A stretch of DNA of 64,000 nucleotides from Phocoena phocoena (lineage: Eukaryota; Chordata; Mammalia; Artiodactyla; Phocoenidae): contig NC_089238.1 of assembly GCF_963924675.1 (NCBI RefSeq), positions 44,348,879 to 44,412,878 of the forward strand, given 5' to 3'. Position 1 is the first letter of the stretch. Each line of letters opens with the position of its first letter. The translations under genes and the position numbers were made by a program. Positions 1 to 11,306 of this stretch are shown here, one piece after another. A model generated the notes under the pieces. That model made no database searches. It was not told where the DNA came from and saw only the letters and a program-made list of their open reading frames with translations.

Positions 1-2158
1 GTGTTACTTCTTCTTTTCCGATTTGGATTCCTTTTATTTCTTTTTCTTCTCTGATTGCTGTGGCTAAAACTTCCAAAACTATGTTCAATAATAGTGGTGA
101 GAATGGCAACCTTGTCTTTTTCCTGATCTTAGTAGAAATGGTTTCAGTTTTTCACCATTGAGAACGATGTTGGCTGTGGGTTTGTCATATATGTTCTTTA
201 CTATGTTGAGGTAAGTTCCCTCTATGCCTACTTTCTGGCGGGTTTTTATCATAAATTGGTGTTGAATTTTGTCAAAAGCCTTTTCTTCATCTATTGAGAT
301 GATCATATGGTTTTTATCCTTCAATTTGTTCATATGGTGTATCCCATTAATTGATTTGTGTATATTGAAGAATCCTTGCATTCCTGGAATAAACCCCACT
401 TGATCATGGTGTATGATCTTTTTAATGTGCTGATGGATTCTGTTGGCTAGTATTTTATTGAGGATTTTGCATCTATGTTCATCAGTGATATTGGCCTGTA
501 GTTTTCTTTCTTTGTGACATCTTTGTCTGGTTTTGGTATCAGGGTGATGGTGGCCTCGTATTATGAGTTTGGGAGTGTTCCTCCCTCTCTGATATATTTT
601 GGAAGACTTTGAGAAGGATAGGTGTTAGCTCTTCTGTAAATGTTTGATAGAATTCACCCGTGAAGCCATATGGTCCTGGGCTTCTGTTTATTGGAAGATT
701 TTCAATCACAGTTTCAATTTCAGTGCTTGTGATTGGTCTGTTTATATTTTCTATTTCTTCCTGGTTCAGTCTTGAAGGTTGTGCTTTTCTAAGAAGTTGT
801 CCATTTCTTCCAGGTTGTCCATTTTATTGGCATAGACAATTGCCAGTTGCTTGTAGTAATCTCTCATGATCCTTCATATTTCTGCAGTGTTGGTTGTTAC
901 TTCTCTGTTTTCATTTCTAATTCTGTTGATTTGAGTCTTTTCCCATTTTTTCTTCATGAGTCTGGCTAATGGTTTTTCAGTTTTGTTTATCTTCTCAAAG
1001 AACCAGCTTTTAGTTTTATTGATTTTTGCTGTTGTGTCCTTCATTTCTTTTTCATTTATTTCTGGTCTGATCTTTATGATTTCTTTCCTTCTGCTAACTT
1101 TGGGATTTTTTGTTGTTCTTCTTCTTCTTTCTCTAATTGCTTTAGGTGTAAGGTTAGGTTTTTTTTTTTGAGATTTTTCTTGTTTCTTGAGGTAGGATTG
1201 TATTGCTATAAACTTCCCTTTTAGAACTGCTTTTGCTTCATCCCATAGGTTTTGGGTCATTGTGTTTTCATTGTCATTTGTTTCTAGGTATTTTTTGATT
1301 TCCTCTTTGATTTTTTCAGTGATCTCTTTGTTATTTGGTACTGTATTGTTTAGCGTCCATATTTTTGTATTGTTTACAGTTATTTTCCTGTAATTCATAT
1401 CTAGTCTCATAGCACTGTGGTCAGAAAAGATACTTGATATGATTTCAATTTTCTTAAATTTACCAAGGCTTGATTTGTGACCCAAGATATGGTCTATCCT
1501 GGAGAATGTTCCATGAGTGCTTGAGGAGAGAGTGTATTCTGTTGTTTTTGGATGGAATGTCCTGTAAATATCAGTTAAGTCCATCTTGTTTAATGTGCCA
1601 TGTAAAGTTGTGTTTCCTTATTTTCATTTTGGATGATCTGTCCACTGGTGAAAGTGGGATGTTAAAGTCCCCTACTGTGATTGTGTTACTGTTGATCTCC
1701 CTTTTTAGAGCTGTTAACATTTGCCTCATGTATTGAGGTGCTCCTATGTTTGGTGCATAAATATTTACAATTGTTATATCTTCTTCTTGGATTGATCCCT
1801 TGATCATTATGTGTTGTCCTTCTTTGTCTCTTATAATAGTCTTTATTTTAAAGTCTATTTTGTCTGCTATGAGAATTGCTACTCCAGCTTTCTTTTGATT
1901 TCCATTTCCATGGAATATCTTTTTCCATCCCCTCACTTTCAATCTGTATGTGTCCCTAGGTCTGAAGTGGGTCTCTTGTACACAGCATATATAAGGGTCT
2001 TGTTTTTGTATCCATTCAGCCAGTCTATGTCTTCTGGTTGGAGCATTTCATCCATTTACATTTAAGGTAATTATTGATATATATATTCCTATTCCCATTT
2101 TCTTAATTGTTTTGGGTTTTTTATTGTAGGTCTTTTCCTTGTCTTGTGTTTCCTGCCT
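1..2158 (-). mobile_element. L1 LINE fragment, ORF2 endonuclease and reverse transcriptase parts, truncated by window edge
   Basis: The minus strand encodes pieces of L1 ORF2. The endonuclease part reads from about 1942 down to 1571 and contains a KKAGVAILIADKIDF-like segment, a NIYAPN motif and a GDFNIPLS motif. The frame then shifts and continues from 1584 to 874 with the RIDHILG and SDHSAM segments of the endonuclease C-terminus and the WFFEKINK segment that precedes the reverse transcriptase. A further piece at 399-85 holds the palm region with [17 protein letters not shown] and the [10 protein letters not shown] motif. Frameshifts and stops separate the pieces, so it is a dead copy. The 5' side ends near 2158, where the match to L1 stops; the 3' side lies outside the window. 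Confidence 0.93.
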
Positions 2159-2290
2159 AGAGAAGAAGAGAGGAGGCCACTGAAGGATTTTGATCAAAGA
2201 AGGGACCTTTGGCTGTGGACAAAAGAAGATGCCTGTAAGTCAGTCTTCCTTTATAAATTTATAAATGTAACAACAACAACAACAACAATA
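2159..2290. other. Short unassigned stretch with a CAA/TAA run
   Basis: Between the L1 and the MIR there is about 130 bases I cannot place. It ends with a short run of CAA and TAA triplets at about 2270-2295 that may be the degraded head of the neighbouring MIR or a small microsatellite. Confidence 0.5.
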
Positions 2291-2295
2291 ATAAT

Positions 2296-2548
2296 AGTTA
2301 ACATTTATGTGCTAATAAATATTAGCTATACTGTATTTTTCAAATATTCATGTATTTAATCCTTACCACAACACTATGAAATAGGTCATAATTATCTCCT
2401 ATTTTCCTAATGAGGAAAGTGAAACACAAAGGGGTTCAATAAATCGCCCAAGGCCACACAGCCACTAAATGGCATAGCTTGGATTCCAACCCAGGCAGTC
2501 TGACTTCATTGCTTCCACTCTTAATTAACAAAAATGCCATACTGCCTC
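2296..2548 (-). mobile_element. MIR SINE (ancient tRNA-derived)
   Basis: The reverse complement matches the MIR layout. Read on the + strand it has TTAACATTTATGTGCT, then ATCCTTACCACAACACTATG, then the core-like AATGAGGAAAGTGAAACACA, then CCCAAGGCCACACAGCCACT and finally CCAACCCAGGCAGTCTGACT and an ACTGCCTCTT end. Nearly the full element is present. MIR is an old mammalian SINE that is no longer mobile, so this is a fossil. Confidence 0.9.
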
Positions 2549-4055
2549 TTGTACTTCAGGGTGGTACTATGAGGAATGTGTGGGTGTGTATATCTTAAAA
2601 ATGTTAAAAATCCACCAAGTACATAAAACCAGTGAAGTAATGGAAAGAATAGAATTGTAATAGAAATAAATTATGTAGGTAGTTTTAGTTGTAGAGGATG
2701 GCACTTGTGGTAGATCACTGACTCGAGGGGGAAGATGGCTTGTAAAAGATACATGTATGTGAAAAGAATTTTATATTGAAGGAATAAAATTTCTGTAAAT
2801 GTTTAATTAAAAGGCTAACTTAAAGGATAAGAAAGAATTAATCTAAGTGGCAATATTTTGGCCAGTGAGGATTGCTGCTGGATAAAATTAAATTTGAATA
2901 ACATCAGAAAGTATCATAAAAAAACTAAAGAACTACAAGCTTTTCTGTTATTCTGTAGAAGACTGATCTCTGACATGCCACAATATGTCCTGAAAGTACC
3001 CACTTCAGTTATTCTTTACCTATTTGCTGGATTAAACTGGGTTTCAAGATCAGTTCCATTTGAAAGGAAAATGTTTCTAGTGGTGGTTTAAGACACTTTT
3101 TTTCCTATTCAGTATTTAAACTGAGTCATCCAGTTTGAAACTATTGTGTCACATTTTCCACCTTTCATTCTCCTCAAGAGGCAGGAGTCAGGAGAAACAC
3201 AAATGATGAACATTAGTGGAAAAGTGTGTGGTTACAAGAATCAATAAACCACAGGATCCTTCAGATTCTGAAACAGTTTTTTTTTTAAAAACAGGTGAGG
3301 CCGCTATGTGGAGTCCACAAAGAGTGATTATCTAAAGGTGGTACTCAGAGTGTGAGAACCAGCCTATAATTAAAGCTTCCTTATCCCACTATAACTCCTT
3401 CTTTTACGAAGACATCCTGAGAGAACCCATAACCTTGACTGCCTCTGAATGTTCAGAATTTATGTTTTACAAAATAACAATGCCATTTAGTAAAGAAGTT
3501 AACACGTACTGTATAGTACTTAAACTGTTATTGCAACAGTGTTAAAGTCTTGCATGCAGATTAAAGAAAACCTCCATTATCAGATTTTAAGACTTTAAAC
3601 CAATTCACTCTAATCTCTCCAGTCTCCTGTGATCATATAAAGCATCACAGCCTCAAAAAACTTGTTTAGGATTTGTATTTTGAATTTTTTATTAAAATTC
3701 TTTCTTGCTCCTGGCCTGATTTTTTGTTTATTTTAATTTCTTCCATATTTAACTGTATAACTCAGACTGATAAACTTTTCTTGCCTGCTCTTCAATTGGT
3801 CCTTTAATTGAACAGGTATAGGCTGTACTCTGTGAATTCTAGATTAGCCAAACAAGAGAAAACTAGGAAAACCCTGACAGTGGTACCAGTTTTAACATGT
3901 CCCTTGTCCTCATTTCTTCAATTCCAGCTTTTATCCACTTAAATTGAGTGGTGTTAGCTTAGATGGGGCCTTCATAATATAAATAGATTCTAAAAGCAGA
4001 GGACTTTTACATTGTTTCAGGAATGAGACAGAAAATATGACAGATAGGAAACAGC
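2549..4055. other. Unique AT-rich sequence, no gene seen
   Basis: About 1.5 kb with no recognisable repeat and no credible coding frame. The longest frame here (2858-3091, 77 codons) has no domain, no splice context and no compositional bias, so I treat it as chance. Confidence 0.6.
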
Positions 4056-4375
4056 AAGAATAGAGATGAACTACAATCCAATCAAAAAATGGGCAGAAGA
4101 CCTAAATAGACATTTCTCCAAAGAAGACATAGAGATGGCCAAGAGGCACATGAAGAGATGCTCAACACCACTAATTATTAGAGAAATACAGATCAAAACT
4201 ACAATGAGATATCACCTCACACCCGTTAGAATGGGCATTATCAGAAAATCTACAAGCAATAAATGCTGGAGAAGGTGTAGAGAAAACGGAACCCTCTTGC
4301 ACTGTTGGTGGGAATGTAAATTGATACAGCCACTATGGAGAACAGTATGGAGGTTCCTTAAAAAACTAAAAATAG

Positions 4376-4591
4376 GGGGCTTCCTGGTGGCGCAGTTGTT
4401 GAGAGTCTGCCTGCTGATGCAGGGGACGCGGGTTCGTGTCCTGGTCCGGGAAGATCCCACATGCCGCGGAGCGGCTGGGCCCATGAGCCATGGCCGCTGA
4501 GCCTGCGCATCCGGAGCCTGTGCTCCACAACGGGAGAGGCCGCAACAGTGAGAGACCCGCGTACCGCAAAAACAAAACAACAACAAAAAAA
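4376..4591 (+). mobile_element. CHR-type SINE, short form, inside the L1
   Basis: Starts GGGGCTTCCTGGTGGCGCAG and contains the GATGCAGGGGACGCGGGTTC segment (pol III B-box region), the GGAAGATCCCACATGCCGCG segment and GAGCCTGCGCATCCGGAGCC before an A-rich tail near 4567-4591. It lies between two copies of ACTAAAAATAG (4365-4375 and 4592-4602). This is the short, roughly 210-bp form that I associate with cetaceans. Confidence 0.93.
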
Positions 4592-4602
4592 ACTAAAAAT
4601 AG

Positions 4603-4902
4603 GGACTTTCCTAGTGGTGCAGCAGTTAAGAATCCGCCTGCCAATGCAGGGGACACAGGTTCGAACCCTGGTCCGGGAAGATCCCACATGCCGTGGAGCA
4701 ACTAAGCCCGTGAGCCACAACTACTGAGCCCACGCACCTAGAGCCCATGCTCTGCAACAAGAGAAGCTGCCACAATGAGAAGCCCGCTCACCGCAATGAA
4801 GAGTAGCCCCTGCTCACCACTACTAGAGAAAAGCCACGCGCACCAACGAAGACCCAATGCAGCCAAATAAATAATTTAAAATTTAAATAATTAAAAAAAA
4901 AC
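4603..4902 (+). mobile_element. CHR-type SINE, long form, inserted next to the previous one
   Basis: Starts GGACTTTCCTAGTGGTGCAG and runs through the longer body containing GAGCCACAACTACTGAGCCC, GAGAAGCTGCCACAATGAGA and a CAATGCAGCCAAATAAATAA end. A box-B-like GGTTCGAACCC at 4658-4668 is fully preserved. It is bounded by ACTAAAAATAG (4592-4602) and ACTAAAAATA (4903-4912), so it used the same short target as its neighbour. Confidence 0.93.
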
Positions 4903-5657
4903 ACTAAAAATAAAATTACCATATGACCCAGCAATCCCACCACTGGACATATACCCAGAGAAAACCATAATTCAAAAAGACATATGCACCCCAGTGTTCA
5001 TTGCAGCACTATTTACAATAGCCAGGACATGGAAGCAACCTAAATGTCCATTGACAGATGAATGGATAAATAAGATGTGGTACATATATACAATGGAATA
5101 TTACTCAGCCATAAAAAGGAACGTAATTGCATCATTTGTAAAGACATGGATGGACCTAGAGACTGTCATACAGAGTGAAGTAAGTCAGAAAGAGAAAAAC
5201 AAATGTGTATTAACGCATATATGTGGAATCTAGAAAAATGGTACAGGTGAACTTGTTTGCAAGGCAGAAATGGGAACACAGTAGGGAATAAATATATGGA
5301 CACCAAGGAGGGAAAGAGGGTGGGATAAATTGGGAGAATGAGATTAACATATACATTAATATGTATAAAATAGATAACTGCTGTATAGCACAGGGAACTC
5401 CACTTTGCTGTACAGTAGAAACTAGCACAACATTGTAAAACAACTATACCCCAATTAAAAAAAATAAAATAAAATGTTACATTTCATTATTTTAAAAAGA
5501 ATAGAGATGAACTAGTTTAAAAAGACAAAGTCTCTGGGCTAAAGAAAAGAGGGATGTCAATGGGGCAAATTGAAGGAGGTCTTTCAATTTGATAACAGTA
5601 AGTATAGTTGTTCTTGTGTGTATTTAAGATGAGCAGGGCTTTAGCTTGCCTATGCAA

Positions 5658-5915
5658 AGCTGACATTAACTGAGCACCTACTATGTGCCCAACAGTACTT
5701 TACTTGTCTCAACTTACTTAATCCTCATAACAACTCTTATGAAGTCATTACCATTATTTCTTCCATTTTATAGATGAGTAACTGAGGCATAGAGAATGTA
5801 AGTAACTTAACCAGTGTTATGTGCCTTGTGAGTGGTGGTGCCCGGTTTCAAACTCAGATAGTCTAGCACCAGAGCCTGTGCCCTTTACCACTATACTAAA
5901 TCAGCTCTAAGATAG
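5658..5915 (-). mobile_element. MIR SINE
   Basis: Read on the + strand it has ACTGAGCACCTACTATGTGC, then TTAATCCTCATAACAACTCT, then TTTTATAGATGAGTAACTGA and a tail with AGAGCCTGTGCCCTTTACCA. These are the reverse complement of the MIR consensus in order. Divergence is high, as expected for this old family. Confidence 0.9.
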
Positions 5916-6950
5916 CAATTCTGTATTTCATTGCTATACAACAAATTTAAAAGTATTTTTTGCACAAGTCTTAATTTGTCATATATCAGAGGGGAGGATA
6001 GTTTCAATGTAGAGATGTGTCAAGATTCTGGACCTACCAAACATATAACAGAAGCTTTCTGAATTGGGAACCATAGTATAGTGTCACATCTCATTGGTTG
6101 AGAAAGAGAGGGGAATTTCATTTCACACATTCAAAATTTTTCCTGATGTATTTGCTTGTTTTGTAGTGATACAAGCTATAGAAGCTATTTTCTAAATTTA
6201 TCTTTAAATTTAAAGATACTTTAAATTTTTTATACATTTTATACTTTTTTAATATATTTTATACTTTTTACAAAAAGTATAAATCTTTATATAATACTAC
6301 ACAGAGTGAAAAAATATGCACAGATGAAATTAATAGGAAATACTGACTATGAAATTGTCTACTATAAAGAAAATGTGAGAATGAATACTTTGAAGATTAT
6401 CTAATTTCAACAAAATTTAAATGTTAGTAAATGGTTATATTTCCTGGCGTGGCTACAAGTGATTTTGCACCTTCTTTGTGCTTTTCTTGAATTCTAAAAT
6501 TTCTTTCATTAACTTGTTTTCCCCATTATAACAGAAGTCATTTTTTTAACGCTTCATGAATTTGAATAAGAAGTTTAATTAAAGATTATTCTGTAATTAA
6601 TTTGTAATTTTTTAAAGTGGCTGAGTTAGCTTACTGCATTATAAACTCATTGAGGGCAGAGAATATAAGTTCTCCTTTTAATTTCCCACAATACCTTTCC
6701 TTGCAGATGGTACCAGGCTAATATGTAATCATTGACCAAAAAAGTCCTTACTGTGAACGCTTAAATTCACCAGAGGGAGAAGTAAAATGAAATTTAGAAA
6801 ATTTAGATGAATCTTCAAAAGCTGGTATAATAGAAGCAAGTGCTAGGGGATAGGGAGTCATGAAACTTAGGGAACTTAGAGCAGAGTAAGAAAAACTCAT
6901 AAGTATCAGAGTTCCCTGTGCCATCATAATAAAGTACAGCAGCTCAAGTT
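5916..6950. other. AT-rich sequence without recognisable features
   Basis: Roughly 1 kb, with a very AT-rich stretch at about 6175-6300 holding TTTATACTTTT-like direct and inverted repeats. I see no coding frame above 60 codons and no known repeat. Confidence 0.55.
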
Positions 6951-7970
6951 TTCACTAAAATTTGCAGTTTGCCAAAACTAGCTCTTGTGATTTCACCAGA
7001 AACTTTTTAAAAATATAAGAGAGTTGATATTAAAACCAAACAAGATTACCACAAGAAAATTACAAACTGATCTCTCCCATGAACATAGAAATAAAAATCC
7101 TAAACAGCAAATTGAACCCAGTAATATAGAGAAATTATTATAAATTATGACCAAGTGAAGTTTATTCCAGGAATGCATGGGTAGTTTAACATTTCAAAAT
7201 CAATCAGTGTAATACATTGTATTAATAGAAAAAGAAAAAGAATCACGTGATCATCTCCATAGGGTTTTTTTTTTTGTCTTTGATAAACTTTAATAACCAT
7301 TCATAATACAAACTAGGAACAGAAAGGAACTTCTTTAACCTGATTAAGAGAATCTACAAAAATCCACGGCAGAATTCAAAACAAGACAAAGGTGCTCGCT
7401 ATCCATCATTTCTAGTCAGCATTGTATTGGAGTTCCTAGCTAGTACAACAAGACAAGAAAATGAAATCAAAATCATAAGCACTGGAAAGAAATAAAATAG
7501 TCATTATTCACAAATGACCTATTAATACATGAGAAAAATCCAAATGAATTCACAGTCTTCTTGGAATAGGCCCATATTTCTTAAACAGAGCACCGAATGC
7601 TAACTGCAAAGAAAAATATAATTTATTGAGCTATGTCAAGGTTAAGAGCTTCTGTTTATCAAAAGACACCCTTAAAAAGAATATAATGGCATACTGCACC
7701 TAGAAGATATTTACAAAAGAGGACCTGACAAAAGACATATCTATAATATACAAATAACTCCTACAGATCAATAACAAAAAGCCAGATAACCCAATAGAAA
7801 AATAGACAAAAGACTTAAATAGAAGCTTCATAAAAGAGAATACCTAAATGGCAATAAACATATGGAAAAGTGCTCTCAGCCTTATTAGACATAAGGGAAA
7901 TGCATATAAAAAGAACAAGAATAGCTAAAATACCAGAAGTTGTCAAGAAAAAGAGCAATTAGAATTCTCA

Positions 7971-8090
7971 CAAGAGGGAGGAGGTATGGGGATATATGTA
8001 TATGTATAGCTGATTCACTTTGATATAAAGCAGAAACTAACACACCATTGTAAAGCAATTATACCCCAATAAAGAGGTTAAAAACAAATA
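7971..8090 (+). mobile_element. Short L1 3'-end insertion nested in the old L1
   Basis: The segment contains GTATAGCTGATTCACTTTG, AAGCAGAAACTAACACACC and CAATTATACCCCAATAAAGA, which recur at 9494-9755, 18480-18649 and 60176-60242 as the end of a cetartiodactyl L1. Here it splits the older L1 sentence between AGAATTCTCA (7961-7970) and CTTCTCATGC (8091-8100), leaving a short imperfect duplication of TTCTCA. Confidence 0.75.
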
Positions 8091-8353
8091 CTTCTCATGC
8101 ACTGCTGGTAGGAGTGTAAACTGATAAAAAAAAAAAGCACTATGGAAAACTGCTTAGCAACAACTGTAAAACTGAACATATACATACCCTGTACCCAGTA
8201 GTTCCACTCCTAGGTATGCGTATATTCACAAAAGACATGTTCTAGAATTTTGTAGCATATATTTATAATAGTCAATACTAGAAATAGCCCAATGTCCTTC
8301 AAGAGTAAAATGGATATGTTGTGGTATAGTCACACAGCGGAACACTTTACAGC

Positions 8354-8672
8354 AGAGGTTAGCAAACTTTTTCTGTGAAGAGATAGATAGTAAATATTCT
8401 AGGTTATATGCCATGCGAGTTTCTACTCCAGCTACTCAACTCTATTGTTGTAGCATGAAAGCAGCCATAGATAGTACTTAAACAAAAGAGCATGACTGTG
8501 TTTTTTTAAATTATTTATGGGCTTTGAAATTCATATAATTTTCATATCATTAATATTACCTTTCTTTTGATTTTTTAACCATTTAAAAATGTAAAAATCT
8601 TTTTTAGCCACAGATCATACAAAAACAGGCAACAGGACAGATTTGGTTCACTGGCCATAGTTTGGTGACCCC
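8354..8672 (+). mobile_element. hAT-Charlie nonautonomous DNA transposon (MER3-like)
   Basis: It starts AGAGGTTAGCAAACTTTTTC and ends CATAGTTTGGTGACCCC, giving imperfect terminal inverted repeats. The body has AGTAAATATTCTAGG, the CTACTCAACTCTATTGTTG segment and ACAAAAACAGGCAACAGGAC. Two shorter relatives lie at 22041-22244 (opposite orientation) and 26169-26371. The subfamily name is from memory; the hAT-Charlie class is the safer call. Confidence 0.8.
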
Positions 8673-9035
8673 AGATCTGCAGTAATAAGAATGAAGGAAC
8701 ATAACTACATACATCAATGTAAATTAACTGCACATAATTTTGAGTGAAAAATCTAGACACAAAATAGTACATACTGGATGATTTCATTTATATAAAGTTA
8801 AAAAGTAGGTACAGTTAATCTGTGACATTAGAAGTCAAGATAGAGACTACCCTTGGGGTAGTTGATAGTGACTGCACAAGAAGGCTTCTGGGACACTAGT
8901 AAGACATTCTGCTTCTTGGTCTGGATGCTGGTTACACAGTATGTGCAGTTAGTGAAAATCCATAGATTATACTTTTGATTTGTGCACTTTTCAGTATTTA
9001 TGTTACTCGAATAAAAATGTTATTGAAATAAGAGC

Positions 9036-9477
9036 CTGTTAGTTATGTGGGTTTGGAGAGGGGAAAAGGAGGTTTACATGACAGTAGTTCTCTGCCAGGA
9101 AAAAAAAAAAATTGACAGAAAAGGCACAGTAATCAATGGAAGATTTTTTTTAAAGGATCATTGAAAAAGGTTTAAAAAGTTATATCAGTGACAAACAAAA
9201 TTTCAAAACAAAAGAGGGCCTGTGAAGATGAAATATTATTATAAAGTGGCTGAAGTTTTTAACTCCTCTTCAAACACTCCATTTTAGGAGGTAATTTGTC
9301 TATTTCTTAAGGAAAATGATGTAGATGGATTTTATTGCTGAGGAAATCTCCAAAAGGAAAAAAATCAGAGAATCATTCGAGCTTTCATTAAACCTCTAGC
9401 CTTTTCATTCAAGCATCTCTGAATATGGACTGATTAGTTCCCTTCTTATGTCTTTGGATCCTGCTAGTACTGTAGTT
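9036..9477. other. Unique sequence, nothing recognised
   Basis: About 440 bases between two L1 insertions, with no gene, no exon-like segment and no repeat that I recognise. Confidence 0.5.
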
Positions 9478-9770
9478 AAAACTAGGTCATACTTGAAGTG
9501 AGAGAGTGACATGGACTTATATATACCACCAAATGTAAAATGGATAGCTAGTGGGAAGCAGCCGCATAGCACAGGGAGATCAGCTCAGTGCTTTGTGACC
9601 ACCTACAGGGATGGGATAGGGAGGGTGGGAGGGAGATGCAAGAGGGATGAGATATGGAGATATACGTATATGTATAGCTGATTCACTTTGTTATAAGGCA
9701 GAAACTAAACACACCATTGTAAAGCAATTATACTCCAATAAAGATGTTAAAAAAAAAACTAGGTCATACT
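9478..9770 (+). mobile_element. Severely 5'-truncated L1 insertion with 16-bp target-site duplication
   Basis: AAAACTAGGTCATACT occurs at 9478-9493 and again at 9755-9770, an exact TSD. Between them is only the L1 3' UTR: AAGCAGCCGCATAGCACAGG, the GGATGGGATAGGGAGGGTGG run, GCTGATTCACTTTGTTATAA and CAATTATACTCCAATAAAGA followed by an A tail. The insert is about 260 bp, so no coding sequence arrived. Confidence 0.95.
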
Positions 9771-10569
9771 AAGTCCCAACCATGCAACCTTGAGAAAATA
9801 TAGCCCTTTCACTTTATGCTATAGATGTAAATTTTAATTTTCACTTTTTATATTCAAAGAATAAAAAATATTTTATCCAAAGACATTATGTATATTTATA
9901 GTTGTAGTGATTTAAGTTCCCATGGGTTGATTCCATTGTTTCAGTGGTATCTGTGAGAGACTAAAGAACTTGTTTGGGGGTTTGCTGCAGCAGCCAAGAG
10001 GCAGCTTTAGCTACTGGAGTCCATGAAATTTTAAAATAATTTTTTAAACTAAGAATGTACAGAAAGTTAAGCAAGCTGTTACATAATTAGAAACCTGTAA
10101 GAATTTTTACTCTTTGTCACTGAACTTTGAAATAAGATAAATGTAGCTTTTTTAAAAAACTAGAATACTATACTTGCTGAGCACATTCTTTACAGCGCCT
10201 TAGAGTGTTTGCATAATGTAACATTAACTTATTTTCCATTGCTTTTGCAATTCACCTTTTGTGCAACATTACTGAGAATTTTTTCACCAAATTCCCTTTG
10301 TTTAAAACCTGCTTTATTTGTATACACACACACACACACACACATAGTCCTCTTGAATTGTCATCTTCATTTACAGACCAGCACATACAAACCATTCCAG
10401 CCTGATTTCTAGAATTTTTTATAGTTTAAAAAAATCCTGCTGCTTATGGCTGTGATACCTGGTATTTTTTATGGGTTTTCATAAAAAACGGGGATGAGAA
10501 AAAAAAATACAGTACTCTCTGGCCTTTCTCTACTTTCTCCTTCTCTATTACCCCTCTACACAGAGGAGT
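9771..10569. other. Unique AT-rich sequence with a CA microsatellite
   Basis: No gene seen. A short CA dinucleotide run lies at 10323-10345. The 67-codon frame crossing it (10209-10412) translates the run as TH repeats and is not credible. Confidence 0.6.
10323..10345. repeat. (CA)n microsatellite
   Basis: About eleven uninterrupted CA units directly after TATA. It is short but uninterrupted, so length variation is plausible. Confidence 0.9.
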
Positions 10570-10950
10570 TTAATTTTAAATGATAAATGTGGAAATTAGA
10601 GACCTTCGAGAAAATCCAATTTGGTGAGGAGTTTTAAAAATCCCGTAATAAACGCAGAGTGAAATGTATGATTTAATGCAGGGCGCCAATGGCTGCTATT
10701 ATGGGCTATTAGCAAATCGGAGCTGAGAGTGAATCTTTATCACTTGGTGAGTGCGGGTTGGCCCTGCCTTTCCCTCTGCTATTGATTTGTAGCCGCTTGT
10801 CATAATGACACCGGGAAGCAATGAATGGAAGATGTGCTTTTGATAGGATTCAGGGGGTCTTAGAGGGGGGAGAGAAAATTCAGCAAGTTTTCTATCTCTT
10901 CTGCCTGATTAGATTTTTTTCTTCTTTTAAGAGCTTTCACATTCCAATGA
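10570..10950. promoter_or_regulatory. Candidate conserved noncoding element
   Basis: In a region of decayed AT-rich DNA, this stretch stands out for balanced base composition, retained CpGs and low-complexity-free sequence. It contains CCCGTAATAAACGCAGAG, GGCGCCAATGGCTGCTATTA, TATTAGCAAATCGGAGC, CTATTGATTTGTAGCCGC and GTCATAATGACACCGGGAAG. Several TAAT/ATTA homeodomain cores and a TAATGACA-like word are present. No open frame of note crosses it. My call of conservation rests only on sequence texture; no alignment was available. Confidence 0.45.
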
Positions 10951-11270
10951 AAATGCTAAATCAGCTCTGTACCAGAATTGTTAAGGTGTAAATAGCTAGT
11001 CACATTCAAAGGAGGAAAAGATATAGAAATAGCAACCATACTATAGAATGTTAGATGAGTTTGACTTCATAGAAATGCGGTTCTGTGTGTGTGCATGTGT
11101 GCATTTGAACACATGAGCAGCGTGAAGGAGTGTCAAGGCATAATGCTATTACATACACTTACTATATAAAGGTACACCTATTTTTTTGTAAGGATGTGAT
11201 GGTTTGCATCTAAAATACTGTAGAAGGTGATCTAGCTTTATATGAGTGTCCATTTTATGAAAAGGATACA

Positions 11271-11273
<3 letters not shown>

Positions 11274-11304
<31 letters not shown>
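11274..11304. repeat. (TG)n microsatellite
   Basis: About fifteen uninterrupted TG units, with a looser TGTGTG stretch some 190 bases upstream at 11082-11102. Confidence 0.9.

Positions 11305-11306
<2 letters not shown>

Larger units (their letters stand above)
4056..5514 (+). mobile_element. 5'-truncated L1 insertion with 18-bp target-site duplication, carrying two nested SINEs
   Basis: The insertion is flanked by the direct repeat AAGAATAGAGATGAACTA at 4056-4073 and 5497-5514, an exact 18-bp TSD. The insert starts in the C-terminal part of ORF2: the frame from 4066 includes [27 protein letters not shown] and LLHCWWECK, all typical of the ORF2 C-terminal domain. It continues after the two SINEs with MFIAALFTIARTWKQPKCP and YTMEYYSAIKRN, then a 3' UTR and an A-rich tail at about 5455-5475. 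Truncation at the 5' end is the usual outcome of target-primed reverse transcription. Confidence 0.95.
6960..9035 (+). mobile_element. Old L1 (L1M-like) ORF2-to-3' end, interrupted twice
   Basis: Fragments of decayed ORF2 are visible on the + strand: TTTATTCCAGGAATGCATGG near 7160, GTATTGGAGTTCCTAGCTAG near 7423, a RT-C-terminal CTTCTGTTTATCAAAAGACA near 7650, and the conserved 3' segment ATGATTTCATTTATATAAAG near 8778 followed by a 3' UTR ending near 9030 with CGAATAAAAATGTTATTG. A younger L1 tail (7971-8090) and a hAT-Charlie element (8354-8672) have inserted into it. All frames are broken. Confidence 0.8.

Noticed and set aside
874..1942. Two long minus-strand frames (236 and 123 codons) resembling a gene
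   Set aside because: They carry L1 ORF2 endonuclease and pre-reverse-transcriptase motifs and are separated by a frameshift, so they belong to a dead LINE.
4376..4902. tRNA-like A and B boxes suggesting tRNA genes
   Set aside because: These belong to the tRNA-derived heads of CHR SINEs; no cloverleaf with acceptor stem is present.
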